Positions 1-9,422 are shown, numbered from the stretch's first letter. The stretch: DNA of 64,000 nt from Myxococcota bacterium (GCA_024278455.1 JAJRTE010000306.1:1-64000), one strand, 5' to 3'. Numbers and translations: made by a program. The notes: generated by a model from the sequence alone, not told the origin.

Positions 1-2
1 GC

Positions 3-137
3 CCCACCCTTCGCGACCGGGGCGGCGATCGCGCGGTGCAACCGGAAGAGCGTACCCAGGCGTCCCACCATGCGATCCCGGCCAACCCGCTGGAAGCCTA
101 CCTGTCGAGGTTGCTGGAGGGGATTGTCGGGAAGTAG
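3..137 (+). CDS. C-terminal fragment of a CDS entering from the left edge, unknown product
   Basis: Open frame from window start ending ...ANPLEAYLSRLLEGIVGK* at 135-137; 5' end outside window. Confidence 0.35.
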   Translation, partial: PTLRDRGGDRAVQPEERTQASHHAIPANPLEAYLSRLLEGIVGK

Positions 138-289
138 TCGTGCCAGGCAAGGGTTGTCAGCAGCACCGCGTCACCGCCGATGACTCGGTAGAAACGAGAT
201 CTGCGATTGACGGTGTACCGGAATGGGTATCACCTCGTCCGATCAGGGTGGTTCCGACCAGGTCATGCGAATCCTGCATGGCCTCGAGT

Positions 290-490
290 CTACTGCCGCT
301 TGTCCGGGATCTCGAGCGAGACGTATCGGTAGTGCGCAAACACGTCCCGGACGATCGTGGTCTTGCCGGACTGCCTGGGCCCGGTCGCGGTTACCACGGG
401 GAACGATTCTGCTGCCTTCCTGAGCGTCGGGCTCAGCGTTCGTTGGATCACAGCATCCCCTTTCGAGACGATTGAATATTGAATATTCAT
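290..490 (-). pseudogene. Truncated N-terminus of AAA/DUF4143-type ATP-binding protein
   Basis: MNIQYSIVSKGDAVIQRTLSPTLRKAAESFPVVTATGPRQSGKTTIVRDVFAHYRYVSLEIPDKRQ*: Walker A GPRQSGKTT then stop after ~66 aa; remainder of the ~400 aa family absent. Confidence 0.7.
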
Positions 491-552
491 TTTGGAAGAC
501 GGGGGTGGCTGTCGAGGGCCTTTCTCGAGGGACCGTGGAGCAGGTACAAGAT

Positions 553-2655
553 CTACTCCAACAGCGCCAGGTCCGCCACGTGGCCCGCCGACTGCAAGGT
601 CGAGAAGAACGTTTCGGCGTCCGGCCCGAACCCGTCGAAATCGAAGAGTCCGGTCGCCGAGAGGGCGTCGTCGAAGGACTTCTGGCGCGCGTAGCCCGCC
701 TGGTCGGGCGCCATGAAGCGCGACTTCAGGTAGAGGAGCTGTCGCCGGTTGCCCTGCGCGTGATCGTAGAAGTGGATTCGCCGGGTTCTCATGTCGATCT
801 TGACACGCTCCCGCAGCCAGGGAAGGCGCGTCTCGAACGCTTCGTAGAACAAGAGCGTCAGCTTGCCGGACCGGAGATGGATCTTGACGAGGTCGGCCTC
901 GCGGACATCGCCGTACAGGACGCTTGCGCAGCCGGCGTAGCACCGCAGCACGGGTGGAAGGCGTTCCAGCAGCGCCAGGTGCAGTTGGAGGGAATGCCCG
1001 CGATCCAGCCACCCCAGCCCCTGCGCCGCCGCCCGTTCCGCGGCTTCCGTAACGACCTCGGGACGGCCGACAGAAAACAGCAGGGTCCGCGCCTCCTCTT
1101 GGGCCTGCCGAAGGGAGCCGAAGAACGCCCGGACATCCCGTTTCAGCTCCGGGGGAAGCGCCTGGTAGCGCGTTCGGCCTCCGAAGAGGTTGAGCGCGAA
1201 ATAGACCAGCAGGTCGTCGCGGCGCGCTCGGGCCGCCGCACGCAACGGGTCCATGTCGAACAGGCCGCGAACGAGCCGATCGGCACGGCGCAGCGACCCC
1301 ACCCGCTCGCGCAGCGCATGGCGGAGAGAATCGTCCAGCTCCTCCTCGGCCACGGGACGTCCTCTCGCAAGCCACGCCTCCCACAGCGTCTCGAGCAACG
1401 GCCGCACCGCCTCGAGGTCCCGGGCTGGAACCTCCACCCTGCCCCGCCCAGGTGGCCGGTGCGTCGTCGGTACGAGCTGGAACCGCCTCTGCTGGCGCTC
1501 GAGCAGGAAACGCTGTTCCAGGACTTTGTCCCGAAAAACCAGGAACACACCCGGCCCCACGGCGATGGCGTCCGCGGACAGCACGGTCTCGATGAAGTCT
1601 CGGAGTTCCTCCTGGCGGTAGTATTTCTGGAACGTTCCCCGCCGCGTCAAGAAGCCGTCCCCGTAGGGCTCGAGGCCGGACGTGTCCGCCTTTCCGACCG
1701 CCATGCAGGCGACCGCCAGGCAGCCGCGCGCGAGGTCGAACGCGCGCCGGAGTGCCTCCCGCCTCTCCTCCCGGGACTCGATGACGTTGAGAACGAAGCC
1801 CAGGTTCACGACATCCGCCGGCTCGAGGGGCGTATCGGGTGCAAAGTGCGGGTCCCACCCGATGGCCGGGATCCCCGCTTCCAGAAGGGCGCGCACGTCG
1901 TCACCCTGGCCGCAGCCATAGTCCAGGACGGACCGCTTCGGGTCGAGAAGCCCATACCGCGCGAGGGCCTGCATGGGCACGGACAGCCTGTCCCGCACGA
2001 TGGCCGTGCGATGGCGCGCCACCCCCCGCTCGCCCTCGATGCCCCCCGTCGCTCCCGGGGCTGACGGCTCTTGTGCGACTGCCGGCTCCTCCTCCGCCGG
2101 CTCTCCTTCGACTGTTTGCGGCTTCGGGGTCGACTGGACGGGTGACGAGGCTCGGGTAGTGCCCGAAAGCCCCTCGAGTTCTCTCAACGCGTGATCGTCC
2201 ACCACCACGCCCGCCGCTTCGAGACGGGCAGCCCAGCTTCGCCGGTGTCCGATGGCTCGAGGGTTCTCGAACAGCCCACGCGCCTCGAGGGCACGGGTCA
2301 GCGCCTCGAACCGGGGCCGGTCCGGGTGGTCGAGCGGGAGCAACAGCTCTTTCCGGTGCAGGATCGGGGGATTCCCGGACGTGCGGAATCGGCGACGGGT
2401 CACCCGACCCACGTCCAGGTCCACGGTGACGCTTTCCAGCAAGGCGGGGAAAGCCACCTCTTGGAAGGGTTCGTAGTCGAGCAAGGTGACGCGGTGCGTG
2501 CGAGCGGTGTCCAGCCGCACCACGTTCCACTGAATGTCCCCGGCGAGGGACACGGCCTGGTCGAGCCGTGCCCGATCCGGGGGCTCGAGCACCTCGAGGG
2601 CGTCCCGGTGGAGATACCAGGCGCCGTGAACCCGCTTTCCGACCTTCTGGATCAC
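553..2655 (-). CDS. DNA phosphorothioation-associated putative methyltransferase (TIGR04096-like)
   Basis: N-terminal KVGKRVHGAWYLHRDAL, central SAM-binding VLDYGCGQGDDVRALL; GTG start at 2655 inferred from MIQKVGKRV; the ORF track extends artefactually to 2838. Confidence 0.75.
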   Translation of the reverse strand: MIQKVGKRVHGAWYLHRDALEVLEPPDRARLDQAVSLAGDIQWNVVRLDTARTHRVTLLDYEPFQEVAFPALLESVTVDLDVGRVTRRRFRTSGNPPILHRKELLLPLDHPDRPRFEALTRALEARGLFENPRAIGHRRSWAARLEAAGVVVDDHALRELEGLSGTTRASSPVQSTPKPQTVEGEPAEEEPAVAQEPSAPGATGGIEGERGVARHRTAIVRDRLSVPMQALARYGLLDPKRSVLDYGCGQGDDVRALLEAGIPAIGWDPHFAPDTPLEPADVVNLGFVLNVIESREERREALRRAFDLARGCLAVACMAVGKADTSGLEPYGDGFLTRRGTFQKYYRQEELRDFIETVLSADAIAVGPGVFLVFRDKVLEQRFLLERQQRRFQLVPTTHRPPGRGRVEVPARDLEAVRPLLETLWEAWLARGRPVAEEELDDSLRHALRERVGSLRRADRLVRGLFDMDPLRAAARARRDDLLVYFALNLFGGRTRYQALPPELKRDVRAFFGSLRQAQEEARTLLFSVGRPEVVTEAAERAAAQGLGWLDRGHSLQLHLALLERLPPVLRCYAGCASVLYGDVREADLVKIHLRSGKLTLLFYEAFETRLPWLRERVKIDMRTRRIHFYDHAQGNRRQLLYLKSRFMAPDQAGYARQKSFDDALSATGLFDFDGFGPDAETFFSTLQSAGHVADLALLE

Positions 2656-2725
2656 CTGGATCGCCTCCCTGGAATCGCTGTGCCTGCCCGGGCAGGGTCT
2701 CATCTCTCCAGGATGCCACGATGGC
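2596..2725. repeat. Copy A of ~130-bp imperfect direct repeat flanking TA module
   Basis: Aligns by eye with 3495-3624, about 5 mismatches in 130 bp; offset 899 bp. Confidence 0.9.
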
Positions 2726-2794
2726 GCTGCCCTGTAGAAGATTTCCGCGGTACCCACCGACCGAACCCGTGCATTGCAGCGCAATGTCGGCCGA

Positions 2795-3127
2795 CTACTT
2801 CTTTCTGAAGAGTCTTTCCAGAAGAATATCCTCCACATTCCTTCTTGAATCGATAATGGCCAACACGTAGACAGTCTCTTCCGATACTCGGTACATGACT
2901 CGCCAGGGTGGGACGATCAGTTCGCGGTATGTCAGAATACCTTGCTGTTGCAACTCGGGAATGCGACGACCGCGCTGAGGAGAGTGGCTGAGGGTCTCTA
3001 TCTTGGTCTTGATCTGTTCAAAAAGCCTTTGGGCCGCAAGTGGGCTGTCTTGCGCGATGTAGTCAATGATGTCTTCAAGATCATCAACAGCGGACCTTGC
3101 CCATCTAACTTGATAGTCTTGATTCAT
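2795..3127 (-). CDS. RelE/ParE-family toxin
   Basis: MNQDYQVRWARSAVDDLEDIIDYIAQDSPLAAQRLFEQIKTKI...PWRVMYRVSEETVYVLAIIDSRRN; typical size, paired with antitoxin. Confidence 0.9.
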   Translation of the reverse strand: MNQDYQVRWARSAVDDLEDIIDYIAQDSPLAAQRLFEQIKTKIETLSHSPQRGRRIPELQQQGILTYRELIVPPWRVMYRVSEETVYVLAIIDSRRNVEDILLERLFRKK

Positions 3128-3130
3128 GTC

Positions 3131-3400
3131 TCATTCAAGTTTTTCTTGGATTGTCTTCAAGACATCCTCATGCGATACGGTTTCACCGTTCCTGGTTTCT
3201 TCTTCAGCCAGCGAAAGGATCTTCAACAATCCGATGGCATTTCTCATCCTTTCGTAGCTCTCTGGATCCTGCAAGACAGCCCGGGCTTCACCGTTTTGCG
3301 TGATGATGACAGGAGAATGGGTTTCGTTGATCTGCCTCAACAAGTCGGCAGTTCTCGACTTCAAGTAGCTCACGGACCTGATGTTCGTGGACAGGTTCAT
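3131..3400 (-). CDS. Phd/YefM-family antitoxin
   Basis: VSYLKSRTADLLRQINETHSPVIITQNGEARAVLQDPESYERM; immediately upstream of toxin. Confidence 0.9.
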   Translation of the reverse strand: MNLSTNIRSVSYLKSRTADLLRQINETHSPVIITQNGEARAVLQDPESYERMRNAIGLLKILSLAEEETRNGETVSHEDVLKTIQEKLE

Positions 3401-3494
3401 TGTTCACCTCCAGTCTTTTTATGGTACCAAATTCAGGCTGGAAGTCAACACCTATTCCAAGGCCAACTCGGTGTTGTGGCCAGGATTCCTCCTT

Positions 3495-3624
3495 GAGGGC
3501 GTCCCGGTGGAGATACCAGGCGCCATGAACCCGCTTCCCGACCTTCTGGATCACCTGGATCGCCTCCCTGGAATCGCTGTGCCTACCCGGGCAGGGTCTA
3601 ATCTTTCCAGGATGCCACGATGGC
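3495..3624. repeat. Copy B of ~130-bp imperfect direct repeat flanking TA module
   Basis: Contains the end of the FtsK-like gene and a duplicated start of the methyltransferase gene. Confidence 0.9.
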
Positions 3625-6600
3625 TTCGGCCAACTCCCGGGTCTCGTCGGGCCCCGCGAAGGGAACCTGTCCCAGGACGATTTCTCCCTCGCCCACGAGC
3701 TTGGCCGCCAGGTGGCCCTTGCCCAGGAGCCTCGAGGCCACGGGGTCGTCCAGCACCAGCTCGGAGTTGCGCCGGTCCGACACCCTCAGCACCAGGCGAT
3801 TGCCCAGGTTCGCCCGGATCAACGGCGGGACGGCGTCCTTGTCGGGGCGCTGGGTGACCAGCACCAGGCTGATGCCTGCGGCCCGCGCCTTGGATGCCAG
3901 CCGCGTCACGGTCTTCTCCACCGTGGCCCGATAGTCCCTGTCCACCATCCAGTCGGCCATCTCGTCGTGGAACAGCCAGAGCATTGGGAACCGGTTCTCC
4001 CGTGCTACGCGCTTGTTGTACTGGAAGATGTTGAGGGCTCCCACACTTGCGAGCAACCGGTAGCGCTCCTCCATCGCCTCGATCACGGCATCGAAGCTTT
4101 TCATCGCGCCGGCCTGTGTCGTGCAGATGTCCCCTTCGAGGTGCGGCAGGTCCTGCAACCAGGGGTAGTCCACACCGGCCTTGGGGTCGATCATCCAAAT
4201 CCGTGCCGCACCGGGCGCGTTCGTCGCGCAAATGTCGAGCAGGAGATTCTGCACCAGGACCCCCTTGCCGCTCCCGGTCTCGCCGGCGATGAGGACGTGG
4301 GGGCCGTGCTGGGGCTGGCCCCCGAACTCGCTTGCGATGTTGAGATAGAACAGCTCACCATCGTTCTCTCGAGCCCCGAGCAGGAAGGAGGTGTTGAACC
4401 ACGGCGCGGTCTCCGGCAAGGCCCGTTTGCGCCATTGGTCATGCAGCCAGAGCACGACCCGCTTCGGGCGCCGGACCATGACCACCACCTCGCCCGGGCG
4501 CCCGTGTACATCGATGACCTCGAGGGCATGGGAGGTAAGGAGTTGCTGCTGCCTCTTCTCCACCCTGGACACGGTTAGATCGTCGGTTCCCCTGAAGCTG
4601 ACGAGCGCGGCGTTGGGGGTCAGGCGCGCCCGGACGACCTCGGATGTCATGGCGTAGCTCCGGAAGGCCTTGCACAGGGCGACAAGCGTTTCTTGCAGCC
4701 ACGTTTCCCCTTCTTCCTCCCGTATCTTCTCCCGGCCGCTGCTCAGCCACTTCCGAATCGGGGCCGGATAGGGCGGAACGTGCTCGGGCTCCCGGGTCTC
4801 ACGACCCCGGTTCATGGGTCTTCGCCCTGTAGTCGCTTCGTGGGCACTCGTGGTTGTGTCGTCCCTCTGTCGAGATTGCCAGGACAGGGTGGATGGGCCT
4901 GCGTCGCCGGAGTCAGCGGTCACCGGGCTGTTTGGCTGAGCAGGTCGCCACGTCGTGCCCTGGATTCTGGGCTGCCCCAGCATGGCGTGGGCTTCACACC
5001 CGTCGGGCACGGGCTTCTGTGGTCTTCGTCGCTCCAGGTACGAGGGGGAGGACGGCAGGCGGATCTGCTCGGTCGGCACCGCGTCCGGATCGGCGCTGGA
5101 CCTCTTGCCAGCACCGGTCGCGGTTCTGCTCGGCTCTCGCTTTCCGGATTGCGAAGGGGGCTCTCCGTTCCAAACAACGGTACCCGAAGATCTGCTTTCC
5201 ACGCCGACCTCGATGCGCCGTCGATGGAGGGAAGTGCGAGCCGGTCGCCCCGTACTTGAGGGCTTCATGGCCTTGAACCCGGGTGCGCCTTCGCCCCCCT
5301 CTTGTCGTTTTGGCTGCGAAGGCGGTTCGTCGTGCCACGTCACGGGACTCGAGGCGGCTGGTTGTCCAGGCACCTCGTTGCGCTGCCGACGGACAGGGAC
5401 GTTGGCCGGTCGATCCAAGGCCGAGTCCGTCGTGAGCCTCGGTGCCGACTCCCCTTTCGGAACGACCGGGTCACGGTCTGGGCTGGCAGGAGCCGCGCGC
5501 GTCCGGTCCGTGGACCGAAGCGCAGACCGCGAGATCATCTCCCGGTCAGCGGCGGCCGGCGGTGGAAGCTTCCGGACTCGAGTCAACAGGCGGCGGAGCG
5601 TGTCGGCGTCGAAGACTTGCTGCAAGCAAGGGATCCCGCTGGTCTTGAGGGGGAGGGGCTCCTTGCTTACGCTGTGGGATCCATCATGAACGAAGACATG
5701 GGAGAGGCCAACAAGCTGAACGGGAACCTGGTCGTCCTTCACGGCCTTGACCCACCCGTACAGGGCCATGCCCCCCAGCGGGGCGTCCTCGAAGGGGTCC
5801 ATCCCCTCGGCCATGAGGTCGCCGAGACGATCTAGCCAGACCGTCCGGTCGAGCCGGGTGCTCGAGGGCTCCAGCGCCGTGGCCAGCCGGCCGATGGTCT
5901 CGACGAGCTGCCTGGCCGACTTGCGCGCCGCCTCGAGGTATCCACTCTCCGAGACGAACTTGCTTTCGGTCACCAGCACATTGAGGTAGGGCTGTCCATC
6001 CTCGTCCACGGCAGGATTGAGGACCAGGAGGTCGGCCAATCGGCCCTCCTTGGTCCCGAACCAGCTCGCGTAGTCGTCGAGAAAGTACCAGCCGATGTGC
6101 CGGTCGTTCTTCGCGGCGAGGTGACGCCGAACGAGAGCCATCGAGAGCACGACACCTACCAGTTCGTTGGCGAAATGCGCGTATTTGGCCGCCCGCATCA
6201 CGATCTGGCCCGACAGGTTGGTGGCCTGCTCGATGAGCCACTCGGCCAGCGCTGAGCGCTCCTCGCCGTCCTGGTGTGGGATCAGACGAGACAACAGTGC
6301 CTCGAGGAAGCTGAGGAGAAGCTTCGGGTCGCGGTTTGTCGAGACCACGAGATTCCGGGGCTCGTGCCGATGGCTCACGTACCGGATGACGCGCACGCCG
6401 TGGTTGCGATACAGCCGTCGGTCCACGAGAGGATCGGATGTCACCACCCAGTCACCAATCCGGTGCGCGGTCTCCAGCACCTTGCCGAGCCCAGTCTGCC
6501 CGAACGATGCACGCCGCACGGGTATCCACGTTTTCTCCTCGAGGGTGCGGCCGGTGTGCAACAGCATGAGCGTGTCCAGGTACACCTGCCCGGTGGGGTC

Positions 6601-6708
6601 CTGTACGGGTGAAGCCAGGTAGGCTTCCACGCGCTCGTCGCCGGGAGCTACAGGGGAACGGCGTCCTCTTTGCCAATAACCAGTGAGACACATTTCGAGC
6701 CTCCACAA
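3598..6708 (-). CDS. FtsK/HerA-type ATPase with N-terminal putative PD-(D/E)XK nuclease-like region; DNA modification/restriction associated (DptH-like)
   Basis: GETGSGKG Walker A, MLWLFHDEMADWM, ISLVLVTQRPDKDAVPPLIRANLGNRLVLRV (FtsK C-terminal core); N-terminal ADLLVLNP...LNVLVTESKFV compatible with PD-(D/E)XK; ends ...IVASWKD* 55 nt before the copy-B GTG. Confidence 0.75.
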   Translation of the reverse strand: MWRLEMCLTGYWQRGRRSPVAPGDERVEAYLASPVQDPTGQVYLDTLMLLHTGRTLEEKTWIPVRRASFGQTGLGKVLETAHRIGDWVVTSDPLVDRRLYRNHGVRVIRYVSHRHEPRNLVVSTNRDPKLLLSFLEALLSRLIPHQDGEERSALAEWLIEQATNLSGQIVMRAAKYAHFANELVGVVLSMALVRRHLAAKNDRHIGWYFLDDYASWFGTKEGRLADLLVLNPAVDEDGQPYLNVLVTESKFVSESGYLEAARKSARQLVETIGRLATALEPSSTRLDRTVWLDRLGDLMAEGMDPFEDAPLGGMALYGWVKAVKDDQVPVQLVGLSHVFVHDGSHSVSKEPLPLKTSGIPCLQQVFDADTLRRLLTRVRKLPPPAAADREMISRSALRSTDRTRAAPASPDRDPVVPKGESAPRLTTDSALDRPANVPVRRQRNEVPGQPAASSPVTWHDEPPSQPKRQEGGEGAPGFKAMKPSSTGRPARTSLHRRRIEVGVESRSSGTVVWNGEPPSQSGKREPSRTATGAGKRSSADPDAVPTEQIRLPSSPSYLERRRPQKPVPDGCEAHAMLGQPRIQGTTWRPAQPNSPVTADSGDAGPSTLSWQSRQRDDTTTSAHEATTGRRPMNRGRETREPEHVPPYPAPIRKWLSSGREKIREEEGETWLQETLVALCKAFRSYAMTSEVVRARLTPNAALVSFRGTDDLTVSRVEKRQQQLLTSHALEVIDVHGRPGEVVVMVRRPKRVVLWLHDQWRKRALPETAPWFNTSFLLGARENDGELFYLNIASEFGGQPQHGPHVLIAGETGSGKGVLVQNLLLDICATNAPGAARIWMIDPKAGVDYPWLQDLPHLEGDICTTQAGAMKSFDAVIEAMEERYRLLASVGALNIFQYNKRVARENRFPMLWLFHDEMADWMVDRDYRATVEKTVTRLASKARAAGISLVLVTQRPDKDAVPPLIRANLGNRLVLRVSDRRNSELVLDDPVASRLLGKGHLAAKLVGEGEIVLGQVPFAGPDETRELAEAIVASWKD

Positions 6709-7198
6709 GGCTAGCGGTTCCCCGCCGCAAGGTTCAGCAGAATCACCGAGGTCACTACCCGCGCCTCTGTCCGGCCCTACCCCCCCAACGCAACTTCACG
6801 TTCCGCTTCACTGAACCCGCTATGTCTGCCACACTCGCAAGCTCGAGGTAGGCCGGTAGACCTCCAACGTCAGTCAGCCCCTGGAGTTCGCCTCAACATC
6901 GTACTGGAAATGAAGGATACCCTGTGCCATCATAACGTCACCTCATTGGTGAAGGTTGTTTTTTCTAAGCGTACCTTGACCCCCTGACCACTCAGGGCCA
7001 ACGAGGTTCTTTACTTTTTTGGTGTCGGATCCGGGGAACCCGAAACTGATCCGCCCCCTACGGCAGATTTCTGTTTACATTCACGAAGGACGAATAGTTC
7101 TTAATGTCTCGATTCGCAGAACTGTCATACCGGTTCTTCTCTAGGAACACTTAGTGGTGTCCCCCGGGGCAGTGTCCAGATGAGGTCAGGGTGGGAAG

Positions 7199-8074
7199 AT
7201 GGAAGGGATCAAGCTCGAGCTACGGCGTCAGTACGACGAATGGAAGAAGAAACTCGGCGCGGATTTTCCAGACTATTTGCGCAATACGGTTTCGATGGAT
7301 ACGGTTCTTCGTGCACACTACTTGTTGTGTGACTACTTTCTGCATGAGGGGGAGGAAATCGCGATGGCGGGGCCTCGAAACGAGCACCTTCTTCCTTCTG
7401 CGGTGGGGCGCCAGTTTGTCGAATTCGGGGGGTGCCGAAAGTGGCAAACTGATCTTGAGGTGTGTGCAACCCTGTTCTTTGGAATCGTCAAGGATCATCC
7501 TTTTCACGATGCCAACAAACGGACAGCATTCCTGGTAGCGGTGTATCATCTCTTTGCCAACAACCGTATTGTCGATTCACGGCACAAGCTCTGGGATGAG
7601 CTTGCAATCCGCACTGCGGAGGGAAAGTTGAGCCAATACCCGCAGTTCAGGAAGTTCAGAAAGACTCCGGATTCAGAAGTTTGCTTCATTGCGGATTTCT
7701 TTCGACGAAACACGCGTAAGGCGGACAAACGGTACTACATCGTTACCTACAACCAGTTACGTGCAATCCTTCAACGTTTCTCATTCGACCTTGATGAACC
7801 TGCCGGAAACTTCATCCATGTGATACGAAAACGGACCATCAGAAAAGGTCTGTTGCGCTCACGTGTTGTGGAAGAACGACAAAAAGTTCTTAAGATTGGG
7901 TTTCCGGGGTGGGGGCGGGAGGTTTCGAGACGTGACCTCAAACAGGTGCGCAAAGTCACGTGTCTCACGCCGGAGCACGACGTGGACTCCCTGGTGTTCT
8001 TCAAGGGAGCAGATCCGTTGGAAGCGCTGATCCCGCGGTATCACGGGGTATTGACGAGGCTCAGAGACAAGTAG
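7199..8074 (+). CDS. Fic/Doc-family protein with additional C-terminal domain
   Basis: HPFHDANKRTAFLVAVYHLFANN is the Doc/Fic motif; ~125-aa extra C-terminus. Confidence 0.8.
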   Translation: MEGIKLELRRQYDEWKKKLGADFPDYLRNTVSMDTVLRAHYLLCDYFLHEGEEIAMAGPRNEHLLPSAVGRQFVEFGGCRKWQTDLEVCATLFFGIVKDHPFHDANKRTAFLVAVYHLFANNRIVDSRHKLWDELAIRTAEGKLSQYPQFRKFRKTPDSEVCFIADFFRRNTRKADKRYYIVTYNQLRAILQRFSFDLDEPAGNFIHVIRKRTIRKGLLRSRVVEERQKVLKIGFPGWGREVSRRDLKQVRKVTCLTPEHDVDSLVFFKGADPLEALIPRYHGVLTRLRDK

Positions 8075-8132
8075 CTTGGACGGTTGACCCAACTTTTGTT
8101 GTGCCGCCCCATGCTGGCCGACATTGTCTCCA

Positions 8133-8176
8133 GGGCCGACACTCCCCGTTAGGTGGGGTTGATGGAGCGCTTACCT
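8133..8176. repeat. CRISPR-repeat-like element copy 1 (possible array remnant)
   Basis: gtctccagggccgacactccccgttaggtggggttgatggagc; near-identical to element at 9478-9522; outer CTCCA/TGGAG and inner CCCC/GGGG inverted repeats. Confidence 0.45.
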
Positions 8177-8459
8177 TTCATCGCGCCGGCCTGCATAGAG
8201 CCTTGGACGGAGGCGTGAGCGTGGCGCCTCAAGACACCACAGGAGGAGAGCACGCCGCCCATGCTGGGACCGGGTCCTGGAATGTCCCCAGGGAAGCCTC
8301 ATATCGCAGGCCCGCGTCTTCGGTGACCACGAACCCTGTGGTGTCGGAGGTCGAAAGCAATTCTGAAGCGGGCAACAAACATTCCCTTTGGTTTTCCGCC
8401 GCACCTTGGACATCAGCGTCACTGATTGCTCAGAGAATCAGCAATTCCTCTTCAAGCAG

Positions 8460-8882
8460 TCATGGTGACCTCTTGGCGACCTGTGCGGCTTGCAAAACAG
8501 AGTGCATGAACTGGCGATAGGGTTCATCATCTCCAGTCATTCCCAGTATCTGGACATTGCTTTTGCTACGAACAATCAAGAACCTGTGCTTGACAACAAA
8601 ATACAGTATGAAGAATATTATCCCAAATCCATAGAGACCAATGGTAAGTATCCCCAAACCCAACCACAGTGCGCTGCCTCTTGCAGTGATTTCCACAGAG
8701 TCTATTTCGCTCACGAGCAACTGGGAGTCCCGACGGGCCACAACTCTTTTTGTCGTCTCGACAACCCTTTCAGAATACAGGCGAAGGGTCGTTTTTCCGA
8801 ACATTGAGGGAACCAGTCCGCCGAAGTGGGCAGTCCCGGGTTTGCCGGAAACCTCCATAGGTCCACGATTTTCTACATTCAT
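8460..8882 (-). CDS. Small membrane protein, PH-like domain pattern
   Basis: SALWLGLGILTIGLYGFGIIFFILYFVVKHRFLIVRSKSNVQILGMTGDDE; two hydrophobic segments followed by bPH-like strand. Confidence 0.6.
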   Translation of the reverse strand: MNVENRGPMEVSGKPGTAHFGGLVPSMFGKTTLRLYSERVVETTKRVVARRDSQLLVSEIDSVEITARGSALWLGLGILTIGLYGFGIIFFILYFVVKHRFLIVRSKSNVQILGMTGDDEPYRQFMHSVLQAAQVAKRSP

Positions 8883-9422
8883 TTCCTTGCCTCCAGATGT
8901 TTGACGTTTCCCCAGCCATACTCAGATAGGACAGTTGGTGGCAGTCTACCTCGTTCATGTTCGAGCCAAGCTCGAATGCATTCGTATTTCAACCTTGGTG
9001 TTCCAACAAGGACCTGCGTCCTCGAGGCCTCTCTCACCCCTCTCTCTCACACATTCACAAGCCAAATCCCGTGGTTCAAGACAAACCGTGGAGATAGGCT
9101 CGACCCACAACGCCTCCCATCCCAACATGACCGTTCCGGGGAGGAAGTCTGGCGATTGCGGATGGTCCAGAATCCCAATATGGTCGGTCGATGTGGGCAG
9201 AGACGGCCCGCCAGAACGACTTCCCGCGGAAACCCGGCCCCACGTATCCTTTCCTCCAAGGTCCACAACAAACTGAGTAGGCAGCCAACGCCAGCCTGGG
9301 GACCCCACGAGCTTCGTCCGGCGACCGAAGACGCGGACCGGTGCTACCGCGCCCACCGTGGTCGACAGGGATTGGCCGCGTTCGATCGCGATCCCCTGCC
9401 GCAGTGTCAACCGCCGGCCGCT

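Noticed and set aside
472-2064. 530-aa + strand ORF and other long ORFs antisense to the methyltransferase
   Set aside because: High-GC antisense artefact; the - strand frame has clear family motifs
2596-3624. 130-bp repeats as transposon target-site duplication
   Set aside because: Too long, ~4% diverged, no transposase or terminal inverted repeats seen
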